Made by a program: the position numbers and the translations under genes
In this document: positions 1-5,791 of the stretch, one piece after another
Position numbering within the stretch: the stretch's first letter is position 1
Layout of the letters: each line of letters starts with the position of its first letter
The notes under the pieces: generated by a model
Told to the model about the DNA's origin: nothing
The model's database searches: none
The model's input: only the letters and a program-made list of their open reading frames with translations
Assembly (NCBI GenBank): GCA_031257715.1
Contig: JAIROE010000351.1
Span: forward strand, 1-6,736
DNA from: Treponema sp.
Lineage (GTDB): Bacteria; Spirochaetota; Spirochaetia; Treponematales; Breznakiellaceae
Direction of reading: 5' to 3'
DNA: 6,736 bases

Positions 1-2139
1 CGGCGTTTCGCCTGAAAGGAGGACGAGATCGCCTTCGGCAAAACTCATCCTGAGTGATCCGACTTCCACGATCCACGATCTTTCCCCGGCGTCTCCCGGA
101 TTTTTTTTGTTCCGCCTCACAATGATCCCCTGCCTGCCTGAAGCGCCCGCGAGAACCCGCGCGCCGGGAGCAAAAACGGGAACTTCCCCGCCGCGTCCCC
201 GGCAGGACGCGCCGCCGGTGTTTTCGACGCGCCGTCTTTCTTCGGCAAGGATCTTTTCCCCGGCATCAAGGGCGGCCTCTTCGGCCTCAACCGATTTTTC
301 AAGGCCGTCAAGAAATTCCTTGACCCCGAGCGTCTTTTCCCTGGTAAGTTCCCCTTCCCTCACTTCGCGGACAAGATTCTCCAGTGTCTTCCTGCTCTCA
401 TCAAGAAGGCCGCGGAGCTTTCCCGCGGCGCCGGCCTTGAGTTCGGCCTCTTTCTGCCTGAGCGAGAGTTCCCTGAGATCCGCCCTCCTCCGTTCTTCCC
501 TGAGCCGCAGCTCCTCGGCCCTGCTTTTTTCGGCGGTCCTGTCCAGTTCCCGGTGTTTCTCCCTGAGCGAACGTATAAGCGCGGACACGTCTGAACGTTC
601 ATCGGCAAGATAACCGCGCGCCTTTTTCACGACGGAAGACGGCAGTCCGTTTCTCGCCGCTATATCCACGGCCCGGCTTTCTCCGGGTATCCCCATGACA
701 ATACGGTACGTGGGGGAAAGCGTCCGGCCGTCGAATTCCACCGATGCGTTTTCCACTCCCCCGCGCGAATAGCCATAATTTTTGAGTATTCCGTGGTGGG
801 TGGTGGCAATGAGCCGTGTCTTCTTTTCAATAAAACAATCGAGAATAGCCATGGCAATGGCGCTCCCCTCCTCCGGGTCCGTTCCCGACCCCAGTTCGTC
901 AAGGAGCGCCAGGGATCTTTCCGTCGCCGCGCCGATGATACCCGCGATGTTGGTCATGTGGCCCGAAAAGGTTGAAAGGGACTGACTTAAAGACTGTTCG
1001 TCCCCTATGTCGGCATATACGCCGTCAAAAATGGGGAGGATGGCCTGGGGAGCGGGAAGGGCCAGCCCGCTTTGATTCATCAGGACAAAGAGGCCCGCCG
1101 TTTTGAGCGCCGCGGTTTTTCCCCCGGTGTTGGGCCCGGTGATGATCACCGTGCGCACTCCGCCGTCCATTGAAAAATCAATGGGTACGGCCGAAGGCTC
1201 CAGGAGCGGATGCCGCGCCCCCTGGAGAACAAAAAGATCGGCGCCTGTCCCGGCGTCCGGGGCGCGGGCGAAATTCCCCCGCGTCTCCCGCGAATAGCGG
1301 GCCCTGGCCCGCAGAGTTTCAAGTTCCAGAATTCCCCGGTGAAAGATTTTCAGATCGGCCCGGCTTTCCGCAATATGGCCCGTCAGTTCCCGCAATACAC
1401 GGAGTATCTCGGCGTCAAGGAGCCTCTTTTCAACAAGTACGCTGTTGTTTCCCTCGACCACTTCCTCAGGCTCAACAAAAACGGTCTGACCCGTGGAGGA
1501 AACTTCATGCACGATGCCCCGTATCCTCCCCCGGAAATTCGCCTTGACCGCAAGGACGACGCGCCCGTCCCGCTGCGAGGGAACGGTGGACTGGAGCATG
1601 CGCCGCGTCTCTTCGTTCCCCGTGTACCGCACGATCGCCGCTTCCATGCGCGAGAACAGGGAAGCGATCCGTTTTTTTATGGCGCGGAATTCGGGAAGGT
1701 CCCTCAGCCTGCCTTCGCGGTCAATCACGCGGAATATCTTGCCGGCAAGCGGCTCACAGGAAGGAAAAGACGCGAAAAAATCAAAAAGAGGGGGAACTTC
1801 CCTTTCTTCGCCAAAGAACCAGCGCAAAAGCTCCCCTCCCCTTTCAACAAAAAGCCCTATGGCATACGCCTCGTCAATTTCAAGCGCGGCGCCCTGTGTT
1901 TCAAGTTTGGGAAAGAGAAAACCTATTGAAGGAAAACTGCCGCCGGGTTCATCCCCCGCAGGGAGATTCACGGCAAAAGAAACCTGCGCCTTTAACGTTT
2001 CCGCCGTGCCGGTGCGCGGCTCATCATTCCGCAGCATGTCCGCGGCCTCGGCGCTCCGGGAACACGAGGCGACCATTTCCATGATACGGGGATATTCAAG
2101 AAGCCTCCGCGTCTTCCGCCCCAAATCTTCATTCGTCAC
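1..2139 (-). CDS. mutS2: MutS2 family ATPase, C-terminus cut off by the window edge
   Basis: The frame is open for 713 codons from a GTG at 2139 to the left edge. The N-terminal region and long helical core lead into a MutS-type ATPase: Walker A GPNTGGKT at residues 335-342 and Walker B LALLDE at 410-415, followed by GSGTDPEEG. Residues about 510-640 are rich in Arg, Glu and Leu and look like a coiled coil. Residues about 655-713 look like the KOW-type beta-barrel. The family is usually near 780-800 residues, so the C-terminal Smr nuclease domain should lie beyond the edge. There is no MutS mismatch-recognition domain, which separates MutS2 from MutS1. In Bacillus subtilis, MutS2 acts on collided ribosomes; in Helicobacter it suppresses recombination. 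The GTG start overlaps the end of rsgA by 11 nt, has a weak GGGAA 5 nt upstream, and gives the expected N-terminus; the next in-frame ATG (residue 20) would remove conserved sequence. Confidence 0.97.
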   Translation of the reverse strand, partial: MTNEDLGRKTRRLLEYPRIMEMVASCSRSAEAADMLRNDEPRTGTAETLKAQVSFAVNLPAGDEPGGSFPSIGFLFPKLETQGAALEIDEAYAIGLFVERGGELLRWFFGEEREVPPLFDFFASFPSCEPLAGKIFRVIDREGRLRDLPEFRAIKKRIASLFSRMEAAIVRYTGNEETRRMLQSTVPSQRDGRVVLAVKANFRGRIRGIVHEVSSTGQTVFVEPEEVVEGNNSVLVEKRLLDAEILRVLRELTGHIAESRADLKIFHRGILELETLRARARYSRETRGNFARAPDAGTGADLFVLQGARHPLLEPSAVPIDFSMDGGVRTVIITGPNTGGKTAALKTAGLFVLMNQSGLALPAPQAILPIFDGVYADIGDEQSLSQSLSTFSGHMTNIAGIIGAATERSLALLDELGSGTDPEEGSAIAMAILDCFIEKKTRLIATTHHGILKNYGYSRGGVENASVEFDGRTLSPTYRIVMGIPGESRAVDIAARNGLPSSVVKKARGYLADERSDVSALIRSLREKHRELDRTAEKSRAEELRLREERRRADLRELSLRQKEAELKAGAAGKLRGLLDESRKTLENLVREVREGELTREKTLGVKEFLDGLEKSVEAEEAALDAGEKILAEERRRVENTGGASCRGRGGEVPVFAPGARVLAGASGRQGIIVRRNKKNPGDAGERSWIVEVGSLRMSFAEGDLVLLSGETP

Positions 2140-3118
2140 GGCCGTTCCCGAAAGAAATACCCAGAAGTTCATCCTGTATGCGGAGAAAACTTTCATACCG
2201 GTCTTCGTGTATCACCCCGGCATCAACCGCTTCCATTATCCTGCAGCCCGGTTCCTTCCGGTGCGAGCAGGAAAGTCCATAGGTGCACTTCCCGGCAAGC
2301 GGGGCGAATTCCCGCATGTGAAAGACAATGTCCCCAGGGGAAATTCCGTGGGGGATGAAGAGCCGTATTCCCGGAGTATCGACAAGAAAGGCGCCGGGTT
2401 CCGCCCCCGGCCCCCCTTTTATTTCCACCGCCGATGAAAGGGTCGTAGTGTGATTGCCCCGGCCGTATTTTTCATTTATGCCGCCTGTCCTGATCCCCGC
2501 CGAAGGAAGAAGCGCGTTGATGAGGCTTGATTTTCCCGTCCCGGACTGCCCGGCCAAAACGGAAAAACGGTTCCGTATCAGATCGCGGAATTCGTCCATC
2601 CCTTTCCCCGTTTTTGCCGAAAGCCGGATGACGGGGATGCCGATGCGGCGGAAATCTTCCAGCCTTTCTTCAATGTCGGGATCGCCGTCAAAAAGATCCC
2701 ATTTGTTGCAGAGCACGGCGGCGGGAATTCCCGACGCGTCGGCCTGCAGGAGGAGGCGGTCCACGAAACGGGGCCTGAACGGGGGCGAGGCGGCGGAGGC
2801 AACGCATAGAACAAGATCGACATTTGCGGCGATGAGTTGGGGAGAGGGGGCGCGGTTTGAAGTCAGCCCCTTCGGGTTAAGGCGCGTCAACACATTGCGC
2901 CGTTCTCCGGGCGCGGTGATGAACCCGGTTCCGGGGCGGGCAGGATCTTCCTCGTAAAAAACCAGGTCGCCGGGCGCCAGGGGATTTTGGTATTTTCCCG
3001 CCCCCTTGAGAACCTTGCCCTTGATGCGGCATTCCAGTTCGGGGGGAAAATCCCCGCCGGACAATCCGGGCTTCACGGTAAAGATGTTGCGGGAACCGCG
3101 CATCACCCGGCCTTTCAC
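2129..3118 (-). CDS. rsgA: Small ribosomal subunit biogenesis GTPase RsgA
   Basis: This is a 329-residue circularly permuted GTPase that assists late maturation of the 30S subunit in the cytoplasm. An N-terminal OB-fold region (about residues 1-75) precedes the G motifs in the permuted order of the family: G4 NKWD at 138-141, G5 SAK at 167-169, G1 GQSGTGKSS at 190-198, a TTT switch at 224-226, and G3 DTPG at 247-250. The C-terminal zinc site is complete (C278, C284, H286, C292). I chose the GTG at 3118: GGAGG lies 4 nt upstream and the GTGA overlaps the murI stop by 4 nt, a typical coupled junction. An in-frame ATG at 3163 would add 15 residues deep inside murI and is less likely. The stop lies inside the start region of mutS2. 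Confidence 0.97.
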   Translation of the reverse strand: MKGRVMRGSRNIFTVKPGLSGGDFPPELECRIKGKVLKGAGKYQNPLAPGDLVFYEEDPARPGTGFITAPGERRNVLTRLNPKGLTSNRAPSPQLIAANVDLVLCVASAASPPFRPRFVDRLLLQADASGIPAAVLCNKWDLFDGDPDIEERLEDFRRIGIPVIRLSAKTGKGMDEFRDLIRNRFSVLAGQSGTGKSSLINALLPSAGIRTGGINEKYGRGNHTTTLSSAVEIKGGPGAEPGAFLVDTPGIRLFIPHGISPGDIVFHMREFAPLAGKCTYGLSCSHRKEPGCRIMEAVDAGVIHEDRYESFLRIQDELLGISFGNGRDE

Positions 3119-3927
3119 ATTTCCTCCAAAAGTAAAAGACGGAAACCCAGATATTCCGCCCATCGCGGCCAGGACCGTTCGGGCTTTTCCCTGCCCGTTA
3201 TGACAAGAAGGCCCTCCGCGCCCCCCGCGCCGGGCGGAGGGGCCCGCAGATCTTTTTCATCAAGCAGGGCCGCTATCCTGGAGGAAATTCCTTCCACCGA
3301 ATCGTACACGGTAATATCCGGCGCCGCCTCGCGGCGGAATTCATCGCGGAGAAAAAGAAAATGCGTGCAGCCCAAAACCAGCGTGTCAACCCCGGCGGCG
3401 CGAAAACGGCGTACCCAGGGAAGAACCGCGTCCCGCCTTTCGTCCGTTCCCGCCTCCATATAGCGGCGCTCCACAAATTCGACAAGATCCGGGGCGGCAA
3501 GCGCCGTAACTTCGCAGCCGCCGCCGTATTTGAGGATCAGGGCGGCAAAGTACGCATCCTCAACGGTCCGCTCCGTTCCAAGCACGCCTATTTTCCGCTT
3601 CCTGCTTCCGGCCGCGGCGGGCTTTACCGCCGGAACGGTTCCGACAAGGGGAAGTCCGGGGAACGCCTCCCGCAGGGCGTCAAGCGCCGCGACGGACGCG
3701 GTATTGCAGGCGGCAACAGCCAGTTTCGGATCGACAAGGGGAACAAGGCGCTTCATGAGGGAAATAACAATGGAAATCAGATCGTCCTTCCCGCGTTTTC
3801 CGTAGGGAAAATGCAGCCGGTCGGCGGCGTAGACAAGGGGTTCTCCCGGATTGCGGAGGGAAAAATCGCGGCAGTAGGGAACGCCCCCTATGCCCGAATC
3901 CAGAAAAAGAAGGGGCCGTCCGTCCAT
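3115..3927 (-). CDS. murI: Glutamate racemase
   Basis: A cytoplasmic enzyme of 270 residues, the usual family size, that interconverts L- and D-glutamate for peptidoglycan precursor synthesis. The family signatures are all present: FLDSGIGG near the N-terminus (D10, S11), HFPYGKRG around residues 39-46, AACNTAS with the first catalytic cysteine C74, and LGCTHF with the second catalytic cysteine C187 and H189. It is therefore expected to be active. The ATG at 3927 follows the upstream stop codon by one base (TAA-C-ATG). No Shine-Dalgarno sequence is visible there, so translation probably depends on ribosomes finishing the upstream gene. A TTG at 3948 in the same frame also lacks a ribosome binding site and would overlap the upstream gene, so I rejected it. 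The gene ends in the rsgA start. Confidence 0.97.
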   Translation of the reverse strand: MDGRPLLFLDSGIGGVPYCRDFSLRNPGEPLVYAADRLHFPYGKRGKDDLISIVISLMKRLVPLVDPKLAVAACNTASVAALDALREAFPGLPLVGTVPAVKPAAAGSRKRKIGVLGTERTVEDAYFAALILKYGGGCEVTALAAPDLVEFVERRYMEAGTDERRDAVLPWVRRFRAAGVDTLVLGCTHFLFLRDEFRREAAPDITVYDSVEGISSRIAALLDEKDLRAPPPGAGGAEGLLVITGREKPERSWPRWAEYLGFRLLLLEEM

Positions 3928-3928
3928 G

Positions 3929-4222
3929 TTAACTGAACAGTTCGTCAAAAGCGGATTTGGCCGCCCTGGCCTTTTCCCTGTCTTTTACCCGCCCGGCGGC
4001 GGCTGAACGGTACACGGGATCAAGTGAAAACCAGTCGCAGAAATTGGCTCTCTCCTTTTCGGCGGGAGGCTCCGCGCCCGGTTCGGAACAGTCCCCCCGC
4101 GCGCCGGGAAGGTAGAAGCGGCAGTGCACGCAGACCCGCAGATCCCGCCCGCAGTCCCCGCAGAGGGCCGCCCTGCCAAGAGGCTCCGCTTCCGTGACCG
4201 GAGAACCGCAGTACCAGCACAT
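3929..4222 (-). CDS. Small Cys-rich putative zinc-binding protein, function unknown
   Basis: A 97-residue protein beginning MCWYCG. Eight cysteines (C2, C5, C21, C24, C31, C34, C45, C62) form three CxxC pairs plus two single cysteines, which suggests one or two zinc ribbons. The middle segment, with CVHCRFYLPG then DCSEPGAEPPAEKERANFCDWF, resembles a small widespread family of uncharacterised bacterial proteins with a C-x-x-C-RFY...C-x-E-P...ANFCD-F core; this comes from memory of the pattern and was not searched. The C-terminal tail (about 72-97) is charged and probably helical, without cysteine. There is no signal peptide or membrane segment, so it should be cytoplasmic. It is the first gene of the murI-rsgA-mutS2 run and ends one base before murI. 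Its ATG falls 7 nt beyond a TATGAT hexamer and has no ribosome binding site, so it may be translated from a leaderless mRNA. The start at 4222 is in frame with the Cys pattern; an ATG at 4226 is in a different frame. Confidence 0.8.
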   Translation of the reverse strand: MCWYCGSPVTEAEPLGRAALCGDCGRDLRVCVHCRFYLPGARGDCSEPGAEPPAEKERANFCDWFSLDPVYRSAAAGRVKDREKARAAKSAFDELFS

Positions 4223-4228
4223 GCATAT

Positions 4229-4258
4229 ATCATAACAGCGGGCGGCGGGCGTTTGCAA
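4229..4258 (-). promoter_or_regulatory. Predicted promoter of the Cys-rich/murI/rsgA/mutS2 operon
   Basis: Read on the minus strand: TTGCAA (4258-4253), an 18-nt spacer, then TGT-TATGAT with the -10 at 4234-4229. The -10 matches the sigma-70 consensus at five of six positions and has the extended TGn; the -35 matches at four of six. The expected +1, seven bases after the -10, is position 4222, the A of the start codon. This is a motif reading, not a mapped start site. Confidence 0.6.
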
Positions 4259-4282
4259 GGGACCGTCATGCTGTGGTATCAT
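4253..4282 (+). promoter_or_regulatory. Predicted promoter of the pentapeptide/MBL gene pair
   Basis: On the plus strand: TTGCAA (4253-4258), an 18-nt spacer, then TGG-TATCAT with the -10 at 4277-4282. The same palindromic TTGCAA serves as -35 for the opposite promoter. The discriminator is GGCCCC, unlike the ATATGC on the other side. The expected +1 is 4289, the A of the ATG. In Escherichia coli, GC-rich discriminators are linked to stringent control; applying that here is speculation. Confidence 0.55.
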
Positions 4283-4288
4283 GGCCCC

Positions 4289-4876
4289 ATGTTCATTATA
4301 CAGCCCTGCGCCGCGGGCTGCGGCAGGCCGGCCATAACAGGCTCGAAGCTCTGCGCCATACACGCGGCAAACCCCGGCCGGGAGGCTGAACGGATAATGG
4401 AACTCATCACGGGCGGGGACATCGTCAAGGACCTCAGCGCGCCGCTCCTCCACTTTGAAAGCGCGGACTTTTCGCGGCGGCGTTTTTACGGCTGCAACTT
4501 TTCGGGCGCGTCCTTTTCCATGTGCCTGTTTACCGGAGCCGTCATGCGCATGTGTTTCTTTGATTTTTCGAATTTCGCCAACTGTGATTTTTCCCGCTCC
4601 GATCTCCAGTTCCTCTCGTTCGGAGGATCAAATTTCAGGGACTGCACCTTTGAGGGATCGGAACTCGTGCACATCAACTACGGCGGAACGGTCATACTGG
4701 ACACCACGTTCAGCAATTCAAACCTCTATAACAGCCGCTTCATAGGGGCCGGCATAGAGCATACGGATTTTGTCGACTGCAACGTAAAGCGGGTCTCTTT
4801 CATCAGGACAAGGCAGGAAGGAGTTTCCTTCAAATCGTCCAATACCGCCGAAGCGATCTTTGAGATGGGAGAATAA
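4289..4876 (+). CDS. Pentapeptide-repeat beta-helix protein with N-terminal zinc-knuckle-like motif
   Basis: 195 residues. A central hydrophobic residue, mostly Phe, recurs every five residues from F56 to F191 (for example F61, F66, F71, F76, F81, F91, F96, F101, F111, F116, F121, F141, F151, F161, F171, F181), with Leu, Ile, Val, Met or Tyr at most other positions of the register. This is the signature of a right-handed quadrilateral beta-helix, about 28 pentapeptides or seven turns. Ahead of it, residues 7-25 read C-x3-C-x10-C-x2-H (C7, C11, C22, H25), a plausible zinc knuckle. There is no signal peptide or membrane span. Pentapeptide proteins include DNA mimics that protect gyrase (Qnr, MfpA) as well as many of unknown role; nothing here identifies the target. 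The ATG at 4289 coincides with the predicted +1. An in-frame ATG at 4268 lies inside the promoter, though a weak AAGGGA precedes it. The gene stops one base before the hydrolase gene. Confidence 0.88.
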   Translation: MFIIQPCAAGCGRPAITGSKLCAIHAANPGREAERIMELITGGDIVKDLSAPLLHFESADFSRRRFYGCNFSGASFSMCLFTGAVMRMCFFDFSNFANCDFSRSDLQFLSFGGSNFRDCTFEGSELVHINYGGTVILDTTFSNSNLYNSRFIGAGIEHTDFVDCNVKRVSFIRTRQEGVSFKSSNTAEAIFEMGE

Positions 4877-4877
4877 C

Positions 4878-5504
4878 GTGAAAGTTTTTTTCCACTACTG
4901 CACCTACGGCTTCAGCAACTGCTATATTCTGGGCGCCGAAAAGGACGACCGGACCGGGACGCCGGGAATCGCCGTGATCATCGATCCCGGCAACATGGAC
5001 GAACAGATCCTCAACTTCATTGAAAACAACGAATACAGCCTTAAGGCGGTGCTCCTTACCCATGATCACATCAACCACGTCCGCGGGCTTAAAACCCTCA
5101 AGCGCATCTACAACACGGAAATTTACGCGGTAAACCACGTAATCATGGATCATAAAACAAACCTGGTCCGCGACGGGGATGTCGTCGGGATTGGGCCCTT
5201 CAGCATCGCCGTCATATCAATCCCCGGACACTCCTCGGATTCGGCCGTCTTCCGGGTGGAACGGCTCCTCTTTACCGGGGACGCCCTGACCGCGGGGCTC
5301 GTCGGCCGGACCGTCAGCAGCTACGGGGCGGTCATACAGATGAACGCGCTGCGGAGCCGGATCCTTTCCCTGCCCGGCGACTTTACGATACTGCCCGGCC
5401 ACGGCCCGCCCAGCTCCCTTGAGGTGGAGCGCCGCTTCAACATGGGCGTGAAGAATTTCGACGAAACAAAAACCCGCCGCACCGCCTTCAGGGTTGATTT
5501 ATAG
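4878..5504 (+). CDS. Metallo-beta-lactamase-fold hydrolase with altered metal motif
   Basis: A 208-residue single-domain protein of the glyoxalase II/YcbL-like type, probably a cytoplasmic hydrolase of unknown substrate. Metal-site motifs appear in order: THDHINHVRG with H62, H64, N66 and H67; IPGH with H118; FTGD with D135; and LPGHGPPSSLEVE with H175. The Asp normally found in HxHxDH is Asn at position 66, while every other ligand is present. The C-terminal GHGP-x-S-x4-E region fits the glyoxalase II-like subgroup. The GTG at 4878 has GGGAG at 4867-4871, 6 nt upstream, inside the end of the pentapeptide gene, so the two are probably one transcript. An in-frame TTG at 4860 would add six residues without its own ribosome binding site. 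No U-tract terminator follows the stop. Confidence 0.92.
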   Translation: MKVFFHYCTYGFSNCYILGAEKDDRTGTPGIAVIIDPGNMDEQILNFIENNEYSLKAVLLTHDHINHVRGLKTLKRIYNTEIYAVNHVIMDHKTNLVRDGDVVGIGPFSIAVISIPGHSSDSAVFRVERLLFTGDALTAGLVGRTVSSYGAVIQMNALRSRILSLPGDFTILPGHGPPSSLEVERRFNMGVKNFDETKTRRTAFRVDL

Positions 5505-5506
5505 GA

Positions 5507-5537
5507 TTGCTTTCTTCCCCCCGCCCCGTGCTACAAT
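5507..5537 (+). promoter_or_regulatory. Predicted extended -10 promoter upstream of the TPR gene
   Basis: The -10 is TGC-TACAAT: TACAAT at 5532-5537, five of six to consensus, with the extended TG at 5529-5530. A poor -35 candidate, TTGCTT (5507-5512), lies 19 nt upstream; the extended -10 may compensate. The expected +1 is near 5544, which leaves an untranslated leader of about 250 nt before the ATG at 5792. The promoter starts directly after the hydrolase stop codon. Confidence 0.5.
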
Positions 5538-5573
5538 GAAGAACCTCGGGGCAAGCCTCGAGGTTCTTCGTTG
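5534..5573 (+). repeat. 18-bp near-perfect hairpin overlapping the promoter -10
   Basis: Arms 5534-5551 and 5556-5573 pair over 18 bp with a CAAG loop (5552-5555); only 5537-5570 and 5549-5558 are G-U wobbles. The core GAAGAACCTCG (5538-5548) has an exact complement at 5559-5569. No T-run follows on either strand, so it is not a standard intrinsic terminator. It could be a cruciform or protein site, the start of the leader, or part of a dispersed intergenic repeat. Confidence 0.7.
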
Positions 5574-5593
5574 GATAGGAAATTTATAGTACT

Positions 5594-5721
5594 GGCGGGG
5601 GCCATACCCCGATCCGGCGGGCCTTTGGTCCGAGATCGGTTTTATAACTTTTTCGGCGGTAGTGAATTTAACCGAGGCAAGCCGGGCAAGGCAAGCTTGC
5701 CTTCAGGTATGGACCCCCGCC
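5594..5721 (+). repeat. Inverted repeat enclosing a multi-branch structure, candidate structured RNA
   Basis: GGCGGGGGCCATACC (5594-5608) pairs with 5706-5721 over 15 bp, with one bulged A at 5713. Immediately inside, CCGATCCGG (5609-5617) pairs with CCG-A-GATCGG (5631-5639) over 9 bp. CGGT (5657-5660) can pair with ACCG (5671-5674). The 16-nt palindrome at 5688-5703 closes the set. This looks like a closing stem with two or three internal hairpins, the shape of a structured leader RNA or of a small palindromic mobile repeat. It matches no riboswitch consensus that I can recall. Confidence 0.6.
5688..5703. repeat. 16-bp perfect palindrome
   Basis: AAGGCAAGCTTGCCTT is identical to its reverse complement. 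As RNA it can fold into a 6-bp hairpin with an AGCU loop. GGCAAGC at 5676-5682 can compete with the copy at 5690-5696 for GCTTGCC at 5695-5701, so two alternative pairings exist. Confidence 0.75.
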
Positions 5722-5749
5722 TTCCAATCAGCATCCCCCGCCTGAAAGC

Positions 5750-5770
5750 GGCGGCAAGAGGCAAGCCGCC
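5750..5770 (+). repeat. Hairpin upstream of the TPR gene ribosome binding site
   Basis: GGCGGC (5750-5755) pairs with GCCGCC (5765-5770) around a 9-nt loop. It ends 10 nt before the Shine-Dalgarno sequence and so could influence ribosome access if this region is transcribed. Confidence 0.5.
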
Positions 5771-5780
5771 CATGGCAAAA

Positions 5781-5785
5781 GGAGG
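5781..5785 (+). promoter_or_regulatory. Strong Shine-Dalgarno sequence of the TPR gene
   Basis: GGAGG, in the context AAAAGGAGG, lies 6 nt before the ATG at 5792. It is the best ribosome binding site in the window and fixes the start of the last gene. Confidence 0.85.
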
Positions 5786-5791
5786 CGTCAC

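Larger units (their letters stand above)
5574..5791 (+). other. Non-coding leader region of the TPR gene
   Basis: No convincing gene lies here. The stretch contains an outer inverted repeat (5594-5608 with 5706-5721), internal hairpins, a palindrome and a hairpin close to the ribosome binding site, each listed separately. GGCAAG occurs six times between 5550 and 5766, but the same word also appears elsewhere in the window. A 74-codon open frame (5571-5795, TTG start) overlaps the TPR start by ATGA but has no ribosome binding site and no recognisable protein character. Confidence 0.6.

Noticed and set aside
107..613. 168-codon Ser/Arg-rich open frame on the plus strand
   Set aside because: It is antisense to mutS2, has low-complexity composition and no ribosome binding site; the mutS2 frame explains this region.
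1210..2437. Long plus-strand open frames (1210-1929, 1493-2437)
   Set aside because: Both are antisense to mutS2 and rsgA, resemble no protein family and arise from high GC content.
3119..3163. Upstream ATG start for rsgA adding 15 residues
   Set aside because: It would overlap murI by 49 nt and lacks a ribosome binding site, whereas GGAGG sits just before the GTG at 3118.
4268..4288. Earlier in-frame ATG for the pentapeptide protein
   Set aside because: It lies within the predicted promoter spacer. A weak AAGGGA precedes it, so it is not excluded, but the added MLWYHGP has no support.
5534..5573. Hairpin as an intrinsic terminator for the hydrolase gene
   Set aside because: No run of T follows the stem on either strand. 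It is listed only as a hairpin.
5594..5721. Known riboswitch (TPP, cobalamin, glycine, c-di-GMP) or 5S rRNA
   Set aside because: None of the conserved core sequences of these classes could be found; only the general fold is suggestive.
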